Below are positions 1 through 6,238 of a DNA stretch of 38,067 bases, piece by piece (position 1 is the stretch's first letter; every line of letters starts with the position of its first letter). The notes beneath the pieces were generated by a model that did not search any database, had not been told where the DNA came from, and was given only the letters and a program-made list of their open reading frames with translations. Source of the DNA: ZC4RG19 sp017577565 (GTDB taxonomy: Bacteria; Actinomycetota; Acidimicrobiia; Acidimicrobiales; VFJN01). The stretch covers positions 1 to 38,067 of the forward strand of contig VSCH01000027.1 in the NCBI GenBank assembly GCA_047459075.1, read 5' to 3'. Both the position numbers and the translations under genes were made by a program.

Positions 1-2
1 CC

Positions 3-458
3 TACGGCGTCTGCCGCTTCCTCAGCGACACCCTGCGGGTGAACGACGAGCGGGTGCTGCGCATGACCGGCGCCCAGTGGATGTGCCTGGCCATGGTGCC
101 CGCCGGCCTCTACATCCTGTGGAAGGTGCGGCCCCGCCTGGTGGCGCTGGCCGCGGCGGCCGGCGCGCCCGGTGACGGGGGCGCCGAGGCGACGGACGAG
201 GGCGGCGCGACCGGCGCGGACGACGAGGGCGCCGAGGGGGCGGCGGACGACGAGCGGGAGCCCGCGGCGGCCGCGGCGGACGAGGGCGGACCCGAGGCCG
301 ACGACGGCGAGACCGGCGACGTGCCGGAGGACGGCGAGGCGGCGGGCCCGGAGGCCACCGCGGGCCCGGGCGACCGCAGCGGCGACGCCGACGACGCCGA
401 CGACGGCGAGACCGGCGCCGGCGACCGCGAGGCCAGCGTCCCCGGCGGCGAGGGCTGA
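3..458 (+). CDS. lgt: Prolipoprotein diacylglyceryl transferase, C-terminal part (5' truncated)
   Basis: The 5' end lies outside the window; the reading frame is open from base 3. The first residues (Y-G-V-C-R-F-L-S-D-T-L-R) match the conserved Tyr-Gly-x-x-R-F end region of Lgt. They are followed by a Gln-Trp and a last membrane segment ending in L-Y-I-L-W-K. Lgt transfers diacylglycerol from phosphatidylglycerol to the lipobox cysteine of prelipoproteins in the cytoplasmic membrane. The last ~95 residues are a low-complexity Ala/Glu/Asp/Gly tail, as is common on actinobacterial Lgt proteins. It converges on the flavoprotein gene downstream (31-base gap), in which I see no clear terminator. 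Identification rests on about 45 conserved residues, so another polytopic membrane protein is not fully excluded. Confidence 0.72.
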   Translation, partial: YGVCRFLSDTLRVNDERVLRMTGAQWMCLAMVPAGLYILWKVRPRLVALAAAAGAPGDGGAEATDEGGATGADDEGAEGAADDEREPAAAAADEGGPEADDGETGDVPEDGEAAGPEATAGPGDRSGDADDADDGETGAGDREASVPGGEG

Positions 459-489
459 GCCGACAGGGCGGGGACGGCCGGCCCGGCGC

Positions 490-1752
490 TCAGGCGGGGA
501 CCGGCTCGGGCACCAGCCGGGCCAGCCGGGCGACCGCCCGGTAGGCGGCCTCGGCCGGGCCGAGCTCGTCCTCGCGCAGCAGGTTGGCCATGATGCGCAG
601 CACCCACTCCATCAGCGAGCGCGACCGCATGCCCACCCGGGTGAGCTCGCGCATCAGCGCCGGCCGGCCGATGATCGTGGCGAAGTGCCGGGCGACCTTG
701 AAGTAGAGGCCGTACTCCTCGTCGAGGCGCGCCTGGTACCGGGCGAGCGGCGCCGCCGAGCCGGTCCGCAGCGCCTCGTCGACCAGGTCGGCGGCCAGGC
801 GGGCGGTCTCGTAGGCGTAGTCGATGCCCTCGCCGTTGAAGGGGTTGATCGAGCCGGCGGCGTCGCCCACGAGCAGCCAGTTGGGCCCGGCCTTGGGGTG
901 GACCGACCCGGCCATCGGCAGGCGGCCCCCGGTCGGCGGGGCGAGCACGGCGTCGGGGTCGATGCCCCAGCGGGCGGGGGCGGTGGCCGCCCACTCCTGC
1001 ATCAGGTGGGTGGTGTTGACGTCCTTGTAGCCCTTGAACGTCGACAGCAGGCCGATGCCGACGTTGATGGTCCCGTCGCCCAGCGGGAAGATCCAGCCGT
1101 AGCCGGGCAGCGACCGACCCGCCCGGTCGTGGACGTCGAGGCACGACTCGATCCAGGGGTCGTCCGAGATCGGCGACTCGAAGTAGCCCCGGATGGCGAT
1201 GCCCTGGGGGTAGGACCTGTTGCGGGCCGCGCCGAGCGCCCGCCCGAAGCGGGACAGCGAGCCGTCGGCCACGATGACGTAGCGGGCCCGGACCTCCCGG
1301 GTCTCGCCCGTCGTCTTGTCCTCGACGACCGCACCCGTGACCAGCCCGTCGGCCAGCAGCGGCCGCTTGGCCTCGGTGGCCTGCAGGACGGTGGCGCCGG
1401 CGGCGGCCGCGTGGTCGGCCACCAGCCGGTCGAGGTCGCGCCGGCGGACGACGTAGCCGTAGTCGGGGAAGACGGGGTGCTCGGGCCAGCGGAGCTCGAG
1501 GGTGATGCCGTGGGCGACGGCCCGGAGGCCCTCGTGGCGGTGGTGGTGCGCGGCGATCGCCGGCTCGAGCCCCATGGCGCGCAGCTGGTGGACCGCCCGG
1601 GGGGTGAGCCCGTCGCCGCAGGTCTTGTCGCGGGGGAAGGCCTTGCGCTCGAGCACGCAGACGTCGTGGCCGGCCTTGGCCAGCCAGAAGCCGGCGGCCG
1701 CCCCCGCGGGGCCGCCGCCGATGACGAGGACGTCGTGCCGCTCCGTGGCCAT
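490..1752 (-). CDS. Geranylgeranyl reductase family FAD flavoprotein (probable menaquinone reductase, MenJ-like)
   Basis: A 420-residue flavoprotein. The N-terminus carries the Rossmann dinucleotide fold (D-V-L-V-I-G-G-G-P-A-G at 7-17, E-R at 35-36), then K-T-C-G-D-G-L-T-P-R-A-V, the signature of the geranylgeranyl reductase family. A second FAD motif, G-D-A-A-G-S-I-N-P-F-N-G-E-G-I, lies about residue 295-312. Family members hydrogenate isoprenoid double bonds; the mycobacterial MenJ saturates one isoprene unit of menaquinone. Its place next to quinol-using bc and Nuo complexes makes menaquinone the likely substrate (inference). The ATG start sits just before the FAD motif and has no strong Shine-Dalgarno sequence. 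It lies 45 bases downstream of the minus-strand cytochrome c gene and is probably co-transcribed with it. An alternative role is archaeal-type lipid saturation, less likely here. Confidence 0.85.
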   Translation of the reverse strand: MATERHDVLVIGGGPAGAAAGFWLAKAGHDVCVLERKAFPRDKTCGDGLTPRAVHQLRAMGLEPAIAAHHHRHEGLRAVAHGITLELRWPEHPVFPDYGYVVRRRDLDRLVADHAAAAGATVLQATEAKRPLLADGLVTGAVVEDKTTGETREVRARYVIVADGSLSRFGRALGAARNRSYPQGIAIRGYFESPISDDPWIESCLDVHDRAGRSLPGYGWIFPLGDGTINVGIGLLSTFKGYKDVNTTHLMQEWAATAPARWGIDPDAVLAPPTGGRLPMAGSVHPKAGPNWLLVGDAAGSINPFNGEGIDYAYETARLAADLVDEALRTGSAAPLARYQARLDEEYGLYFKVARHFATIIGRPALMRELTRVGMRSRSLMEWVLRIMANLLREDELGPAEAAYRAVARLARLVPEPVPA

Positions 1753-1797
1753 GGGGCCCGAGCCTAGGGCGCCGGCGGGCCGGCGCCGCAGGCCGGG

Positions 1798-2550
1798 TCA
1801 GCCGCCGAGGTCGGCCTCGGTGACGCCGGCGGCCTCCGACAGCTCGCCGAGGCCCGCCTCGGCCAGGGTCATCTCGCCCGTGGCGACGGCGCGCAGGTCG
1901 GCGTAGTCCTCGTTGGCCTCGGACACGTCCTCGCCCGAGAGCTGCCGCTCGTAGAGGACGACCTGGGCGAGCTCCTGGTCGGTGAGCGTGGGCCAGGCCG
2001 GCATCAGGCCGCCCCCGCCCACCGGCTTCTCGGTGGCGCCGTAGGTGGCGGCAGGCCAGCCGTCGGTGCCGAGCCGCACCCAGGCGGCGTGGTCGCGCCA
2101 GTCGGGGAAGGTCTCGACCACAGCGCCGTCCGCGAGGGCCGGGCCGGAGGCTCCCTGGCCGCTGGCGCCGTGACAGGAGGCGCAGTTGCCGCTGTAGATC
2201 TCGGCGCCCATGGCGACCGGGTCGCTGTCGCCCGCGGGCGGCGGCTCCAGCGTGCGGACGTACATGTAGCCCCAGAGGGGGAGCGCGACGAGCACCGACG
2301 CCGCCCAGTAGGGGATGCGCTTGCGGCGCTTCGCCGCCTGGACGTACACGGGCTCGGGCGGCGGGGGCTTCGGCTTCTCGACCTCGGCCGGTGCGGCCGG
2401 CGCGGGCGTCGGTGCGGCCGCCGCGGGGGCCGGTGCCTCCTCGGCCTCGCCGGCCTCGGCCGGGGCGCTCGCGGGTGCGTCGCCGCCCAGGCCGAGGGCG
2501 GCACGGCGCTCGCGGGAGCGCTTCAGCAGGTGCTCGGGGATTTCGGTCAA
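1798..2550 (-). CDS. Membrane-anchored mono-haem cytochrome c
   Basis: A 250-residue protein. It starts with a cytoplasmic Ala/Pro/Glu-rich stretch (1-75), then a basic patch (K-R-R-K-R at 74-78), one membrane helix (about 81-98), and an external class I cytochrome c domain. The haem motif is C123-A-S-C126-H127, and a Met-Pro-x-W near the middle of the domain could supply the distal Met. The start is a TTG: a strong GGAGG lies 5 bases upstream, and the resulting first eight residues (M-T-E-I-P-E-H-L) are identical to those of the cytochrome b C-terminal subunit gene on the other strand. It is probably an electron carrier or accessory subunit linking the bc complex to a terminal oxidase (inference). 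It is divergent from the bc/nuo operon and heads a two-gene minus-strand unit. Confidence 0.82.
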   Translation of the reverse strand: MTEIPEHLLKRSRERRAALGLGGDAPASAPAEAGEAEEAPAPAAAAPTPAPAAPAEVEKPKPPPPEPVYVQAAKRRKRIPYWAASVLVALPLWGYMYVRTLEPPPAGDSDPVAMGAEIYSGNCASCHGASGQGASGPALADGAVVETFPDWRDHAAWVRLGTDGWPAATYGATEKPVGGGGLMPAWPTLTDQELAQVVLYERQLSGEDVSEANEDYADLRAVATGEMTLAEAGLGELSEAAGVTEADLGG

Positions 2551-2555
2551 CGCAG

Positions 2556-2560
2556 CCTCC
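2556..2560 (-). promoter_or_regulatory. Ribosome binding site that fixes a TTG start
   Basis: On the minus strand GGAGG is followed by five bases and the TTG at 2550. No ATG or GTG gives the M-T-E-I-P-E-H-L N-terminus that is shared with the cytochrome b C-terminal subunit, so this site decides the start of the cytochrome c gene. Confidence 0.75.
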
Positions 2561-2657
2561 GCGGTCGGACTGAGTGCGGGTGGCCCCCGCCCGCCCGGCG
2601 CCCGAGGTCCGGCTGCCGGACGGCGGTCGGACGGTCCCCGTCCTCACTCGACGGGCC

Positions 2658-2688
2658 ACTTTACGCACGTCCCCGCGGCCGCCACCAA
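2658..2688 (-). promoter_or_regulatory. Candidate promoter for the cytochrome c / flavoprotein unit
   Basis: On the minus strand a TTGGTG (-35 like, 2683-2688) is followed after 19 bases by TAAAGT (-10 like, 2658-2663). This is one of the few AT-containing spots in the divergent intergenic region. Spacing is longer than ideal and the call is weak; it would give a leader of about 100 bases. Confidence 0.28.
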
Positions 2689-2773
2689 GCCCGGCGACCA
2701 GGACCGCCGGGCCCCGCCGGGGGCCGGGGGGCGGATGTGAACCTCCGGGAACCCCCGTGCTAAACCTGCCCAC

Positions 2774-2799
2774 GTCGCCGGTCGCAGCCGGCCGGCGAC
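2774..2799 (+). promoter_or_regulatory. Perfect 8-bp hairpin just before the bc operon start
   Basis: GTCGCCGG (2774-2781) and CCGGCGAC (2792-2799) are perfect inverted arms around a 10-base loop, ending 7 bases before the GTG of the first bc-operon gene. A weak -10-like TAAACC lies at 2761-2766, so the hairpin may sit in the leader mRNA and affect translation initiation. Its function is not known. Confidence 0.35.
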
Positions 2800-2805
2800 C
2801 TCCAA

Positions 2806-2821
2806 TGTGAGCGATTTCACG
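2806..2821. promoter_or_regulatory. CRP-like inverted repeat TGTGA-N6-TCACG at the bc/nuo1 operon start
   Basis: TGTGAGCGATTTCACG matches the CRP/FNR-superfamily consensus TGTGA-N6-TCACA in 9 of the 10 fixed positions and overlaps the GTG start assigned at 2807. A similar palindrome with the same half-sites but a 5-base spacer precedes the second nuo operon. Regulatory use is inference. Its position over the start codon would suit repression, or activation if translation really begins at the TTG at 2837. Confidence 0.35.
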
Positions 2822-3250
2822 AGGAGTCGCTGGTCCTTGGTCGCCTTCATCTGCACTCTCCTGGTCGGCTTCGCCGGCGTCGCCGGGGTCATCCTCTACG
2901 GCCGGCGCCGGCCGGTCGGCGCGCCGCTCTCGTGGGGCGAGGCGATGGCGGCCGCGATGTTCGCCATGTTCCTCCTGCTCTGGTGGTACGGCGTCATCCC
3001 CCACCAGTGGCTCACCTGGGCCGAGGGCGAGCTCGGCTGGCGGTCGGACCGCCTGCTGGCCGAGCCCACCGGCAACCAGCCGCTCACGGTCAGCTACAAG
3101 ACGCTCGCCGACATCATCGCCGTCGTCATCTACGGCGTCGGGATCGCGCTCCACATCGGGCTGTGGGCGGTGTGGAACGACCGGGGCAAGAAGAAGCCGG
3201 CCGAGGTGCCCGCCTCGCGCTACGGCCGTCCGCTGGTGAGGAAGGGGTAG
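2807..3250 (+). CDS. Small membrane protein at the head of the bc operon
   Basis: A 147-residue protein with three predicted membrane helices (about 10-30, 38-58 and 102-122) and a basic C-terminus. I do not recognise a family. The segment between helices 2 and 3 is a polar loop of about 40 residues with several Trp. As first gene of the quinol:cytochrome c reductase cluster, 4 bases before the ferredoxin gene, it may be a small subunit or a membrane dock for that ferredoxin (inference). The start is uncertain: GTG at 2807 has no good ribosome site, whereas an in-frame TTG at 2837 lies 10 bases after GAGGAG and would remove ten residues before helix 1. Confidence 0.65.
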   Translation: MSDFTRSRWSLVAFICTLLVGFAGVAGVILYGRRRPVGAPLSWGEAMAAAMFAMFLLLWWYGVIPHQWLTWAEGELGWRSDRLLAEPTGNQPLTVSYKTLADIIAVVIYGVGIALHIGLWAVWNDRGKKKPAEVPASRYGRPLVRKG

Positions 3251-3254
3251 CGCG

Positions 3255-3671
3255 GTGGCCAAGACCGACGCGAACCCGCCCATGCCGGAGTTCCGCGACG
3301 ACTACGTCCTGCAGGAGGTCGACGCGGCGTGGCTCTCGAAGGCGGTCAAGCCGAAGCAGTTCATCCACATCGACCAGTCGGAGTGCATCCTCTGCGAGGG
3401 CTGCGTCGACATCTGCCCGTGGAAGTGCATCCACATGGTGTCGCCGTCGGCCGTCGCCGAGGCGATCGGCGTCGACCAGCCCGGGGTCGACCCCTCCGAC
3501 CACGTGATCTTCACCATCGACGACGACGTGTGCACCCGCTGCGCGCTCTGCGTCGACCGGTGCCCCACCGGGGTGATCATCCTCGGCAAGGTGGGTGACC
3601 CCGTCCCCGGTGGCGACCCCCACCAGCGCACCAACAACCACGGCTACGGCTACGGGATGCGCCTGGGATGA
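3255..3671 (+). CDS. 2x[4Fe-4S] ferredoxin encoded in the bc operon
   Basis: A 138-residue soluble protein with two complete [4Fe-4S] binding motifs: C44-x2-C47-x2-C50-x3-C54-P and C93-x2-C96-x2-C99-x3-C103-P, separated by a 38-residue insertion. There is an N-terminal extension of ~35 residues and a C-terminal His/Gly/Tyr-rich tail. No signal peptide is visible, so it should be cytoplasmic. It sits between a small membrane protein and the cytochrome b subunit, and is thus probably a partner or subunit of that complex (inference). Ferredoxin genes are not a standard part of bc1 or QcrABC operons. An electron-transfer role is certain in type, but its redox partner is not shown by the sequence. 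Confidence 0.85.
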   Translation: MAKTDANPPMPEFRDDYVLQEVDAAWLSKAVKPKQFIHIDQSECILCEGCVDICPWKCIHMVSPSAVAEAIGVDQPGVDPSDHVIFTIDDDVCTRCALCVDRCPTGVIILGKVGDPVPGGDPHQRTNNHGYGYGMRLG

Positions 3672-3709
3672 CCGCCCACCCCATCGCCGACCGCGTCAAG
3701 GAGTCCTGA

Positions 3710-4501
3710 GTGGCCAAGACGATGGAATCCAAGCCCCCGCTCAAGGAGCGGGCGCAGGCGTTCGTGAAGAGCCTGCCCGACACGGTGCAGAGCTCGCAGG
3801 CCTGGAACTCGATCTTCCGGCCCGGGTCGATCTTCCGGAAGGGCTACACCGACAGCCCCCGGAACCGGTCCTACGTGATCATGAACAGCGTCCTCTACCA
3901 CCTCCACCCGGTGAAGGTGAAGAGGCACGCGGTGAAGGTCAGCTACACGCTCTGCCTGGGCGGGCTGAGCTTCTTCCTGTTCATCCTGCTGACGGTCACC
4001 GGCATCTTCCTGATGTTCTTCTACCGGCCGACCGCGGCGCAGGCCTGGGACGACATCTACACGCTGCAGACGTCGGTCACCTTCGGGCTCCTCGTGCGCA
4101 ACATGCACAGGTGGGCGGCGCACCTCATGGTGCTCTCCGTCTTCCTGCACATGGCGCGCGTCTTCTACCACGGCGCCTACAAGCCGCCCCGGGAGTTCAA
4201 CTGGGTCATCGGCGTGGTGCTGCTCACGCTGACCCTGCTGCTCAGCTTCACCGGCTACCTGCTGCCGTGGGACCAGCTCGCCCTGTGGGCCGTCACCGTG
4301 GGCACGAACATGATGGGGTACACCCCCGTCTTCGGCGACCAGGTGCGGTTCGTGCTGCTGGGCGGCGCCGAGATCGGCACGGACACGCTGCTGCGCTGGT
4401 ACGTGCTCCACGTGCTGCTGCTGCCGTTCACCATCGTCATCTTCATGGCCATCCACTTCTGGCGTGTCCGCAAGGACGGCGGCATCTCCGGCCCGCTGTG
4501 A
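3710..4501 (+). CDS. Cytochrome b6-type subunit of the quinol:cytochrome c reductase
   Basis: A 263-residue protein with four membrane helices, equal to the N-terminal half of cytochrome b. Haem b ligands are H133/H147 (helix B) and H234/H249 (helix D). The 14 residues between the helix D histidines are the b6 spacing, not the 13 of bc1. The C-terminus R-K-D-G-G-I-S-G-P-L resembles that of chloroplast b6. C82 in L-C-L-G-G lies 51 residues before the first haem His, exactly as Cys35 does in b6, where it binds haem c_i. The GTG start is preceded by AAGGAG with a 6-base gap. An N-terminal extension of ~45 residues is present compared with plant b6. It forms the quinol-oxidising core with the next gene. 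Confidence 0.93.
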   Translation: MAKTMESKPPLKERAQAFVKSLPDTVQSSQAWNSIFRPGSIFRKGYTDSPRNRSYVIMNSVLYHLHPVKVKRHAVKVSYTLCLGGLSFFLFILLTVTGIFLMFFYRPTAAQAWDDIYTLQTSVTFGLLVRNMHRWAAHLMVLSVFLHMARVFYHGAYKPPREFNWVIGVVLLTLTLLLSFTGYLLPWDQLALWAVTVGTNMMGYTPVFGDQVRFVLLGGAEIGTDTLLRWYVLHVLLLPFTIVIFMAIHFWRVRKDGGISGPL

Positions 4502-4524
4502 TCTGACGAGCGAGGCACCGACCC

Positions 4525-5352
4525 ATGACCGAGATCCCCGAACACCTCCGCAAGCGAGCGGAAGAGGCCCGCAAGAAGGCGGCCGCCAAGAAGGCCGGCG
4601 GCGCCGCCGAGGGCGCGGGCGCGGCCGAGGGCGCGGGCGACGCCGGTGCCGGCGGCGGGGGCGAGGCGCCCAAGAGCGAGGCCGCCAGCCGCATCCCCGC
4701 CCACCTGCTCGAGCGGTCGCGGGCGGCGAAGGCCCGGGCGACCGGCGGCGGGGGCGGCGACGCCGGCGGCTCGGGCGGTGGCGGCGGCACCGCGACGGCC
4801 GTGGCCACCGCGACGGCGCCGGCCGCGGCGGCCGCGCCCGTGGCCACCGGGCCCGGCGGTCACACCCAGCGCCTGCTGACCGTCGTCAAGTCGGGCTCGA
4901 TCCAGGACGTCAAGGCCACCCCGCAGGACAAGGTCCACGTCTGGCCCCACCTGCTCGGCATCGAGTTCGTCGCCGCGCTGGCCTGCACCGCGTTCCTGCT
5001 CATCTTCTCGGTGTTCGTCAACGCGCCGCTGCTCGAGCTGGCCAACGTCAACGAGACGCCCAACCCGTCGAAGGCGCCCTGGTACTTCCTCGGCCTGCAG
5101 GAGCTGCTGACCATGTTCCACCCCATGGTCGCCGGCGTGACCCTGCCGGGCATCGGCCTGATCGGCCTCATCCTGGCGCCGTACACCGACCGCAACCCGT
5201 CCAACAAGCCCGAGGATCGCAAGTTCGCCATCTCGCTCTTCACCATCTTCCTGATGGGGTGGGCGGTGCTGGTGCTGATCGGTTCGTTCTTCCGGGGCCC
5301 GGGGCAGAACTTCATCTTCCCCTGGAAGGACGGCCTGTTCTTCGAGCTGTGA
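4525..5352 (+). CDS. Cytochrome b C-terminal subunit (subunit IV type) with Ala/Gly-rich N-terminal extension
   Basis: A 275-residue protein. Residues ~135-275 form the subunit-IV-like part with three membrane helices (about 143-166, 200-219, 234-256), matching the C-terminal half of cytochrome b. The Qo-site motif normally written P-E-W-Y reads A-P-W-Y here (184-187), so the Glu is absent. Residues 1-120 are a hydrophilic Ala/Gly/Lys-rich region unusual for the family, holding two copies of I-P-x-H-L-x-x-R (4-11 and 57-64). The first copy has the same N-terminus as the minus-strand cytochrome c. It is 23 bases after the b6 gene and works with it and the Rieske protein. Confidence 0.9.
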   Translation: MTEIPEHLRKRAEEARKKAAAKKAGGAAEGAGAAEGAGDAGAGGGGEAPKSEAASRIPAHLLERSRAAKARATGGGGGDAGGSGGGGGTATAVATATAPAAAAAPVATGPGGHTQRLLTVVKSGSIQDVKATPQDKVHVWPHLLGIEFVAALACTAFLLIFSVFVNAPLLELANVNETPNPSKAPWYFLGLQELLTMFHPMVAGVTLPGIGLIGLILAPYTDRNPSNKPEDRKFAISLFTIFLMGWAVLVLIGSFFRGPGQNFIFPWKDGLFFEL

Positions 5353-5368
5353 TCGCAAGGGAGACCAG

Positions 5369-6238
5369 ATGAGTCCTGGAACGATCATCGCCATCGCCGT
5401 TCCCGTGCTCGTCGTGCTGGCCGGCGTGCTGCTGTTCGCCGCGGCCCGGCGGCGCGACACGGACTCGGCGCAGGGCGTGCTGAGCAGCGAGACGCTGCAG
5501 CGCGACCGCGGTCCGGTGCGGCTCGGCGAGGGCGAGCGGCCGGTGAGCGGCCGCGAGGTCGAGCGGGCCGCCGCGCTGGCCCGGCGCGAGGCCTCGACCC
5601 CCGCGACGGTCAAGGTCGCCGAGCCGCCGGTCGAGTGGGTGCCCCCGGACGAGGACACGATCGGCATGACCCGCCGGCAGTTCTTCAACCGCTCGATCGT
5701 CGTGTCGTTCACGCTGGGCCTCTCCGGCTTCGGCGCCGGCGTCCTGGCCTTCCTCTGGCCCAGCAACGTCGGCGGCTTCGGCTCCCGGATCACCGTCGGC
5801 AAGATCGACGACATCAAGGCGGCCATCGCGGAGGGCAACGGCTTCGCCTACTACCCCGAGGGCCGCATGTGGATCACCGAGTACCCGTCGTCGGCCCTGG
5901 AGAAGGCCCGGGCGGTGTACTCGCCCGCAGAGCTCACCGGCATGGAGGCGGGGCTCATCGCCCTGTACCAGAAGTGCCCGCACCTCGGGTGCCGGGTGCC
6001 CGAGTGCGTCACCTCCCAGTGGTTCGAGTGCGGCTGCCACGGCTCGCAGTACAACCGGGTCGGCGAGAAGAAGGGCGGGCCGGCGCCCCGTGGCATGGAC
6101 CGCTTCGCCATGGAGGTGAGCGGTGACACCTTCATCGTGAACACCGGCGAGATCATCGAGGGCCCGCCGATCGGCACGAACACCACCGGCCAGGAGGCCG
6201 AGGGCCCGCACTGCGTCTCCGGAGGCGGCGGCCACTGA
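5369..6238 (+). CDS. Rieske [2Fe-2S] protein of the bc complex
   Basis: A 289-residue protein. It has an N-terminal membrane helix (about 5-25), a charged linker, then T-R-R-Q-F-F-N-R-S before a second helix (about 109-130); that segment looks like a twin-arginine signal. The cluster boxes are C203-P-H205-L-G-C208 and C221-G-C223-H224-G-S-Q-Y. By family knowledge C203, H205, C221 and H224 bind the cluster and C208/C223 form the disulfide. An extra Cys (C213) lies between the boxes. The Ser and Tyr after box 2, which raise the midpoint potential in other Rieske proteins, are kept. It carries electrons from quinol to cytochrome c. The stop overlaps the next start by one base (TGATG). Confidence 0.94.
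   Translation: MSPGTIIAIAVPVLVVLAGVLLFAAARRRDTDSAQGVLSSETLQRDRGPVRLGEGERPVSGREVERAAALARREASTPATVKVAEPPVEWVPPDEDTIGMTRRQFFNRSIVVSFTLGLSGFGAGVLAFLWPSNVGGFGSRITVGKIDDIKAAIAEGNGFAYYPEGRMWITEYPSSALEKARAVYSPAELTGMEAGLIALYQKCPHLGCRVPECVTSQWFECGCHGSQYNRVGEKKGGPAPRGMDRFAMEVSGDTFIVNTGEIIEGPPIGTNTTGQEAEGPHCVSGGGGH

Noticed and set aside
459..489. Terminator between lgt and the flavoprotein gene
   Set aside because: The 31-base gap is GC-rich with short self-complementary GGCCGGCC-like bits, but no clear stem-loop was found.
2701..2735. G-run cluster as a possible G-quadruplex
   Set aside because: Only three separated G-runs of three or more, in a generally GC-rich intergenic region; not convincing.
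110..3283. Open frame of over 1000 codons on the minus strand across the start of the window
   Set aside because: It crosses three recognised genes in a wrong frame, is Arg/Pro/Gly-rich and has no family motif; it is a GC-rich shadow. The same holds for the long opposite-strand frames at 13243-15888 and 24149-26551.
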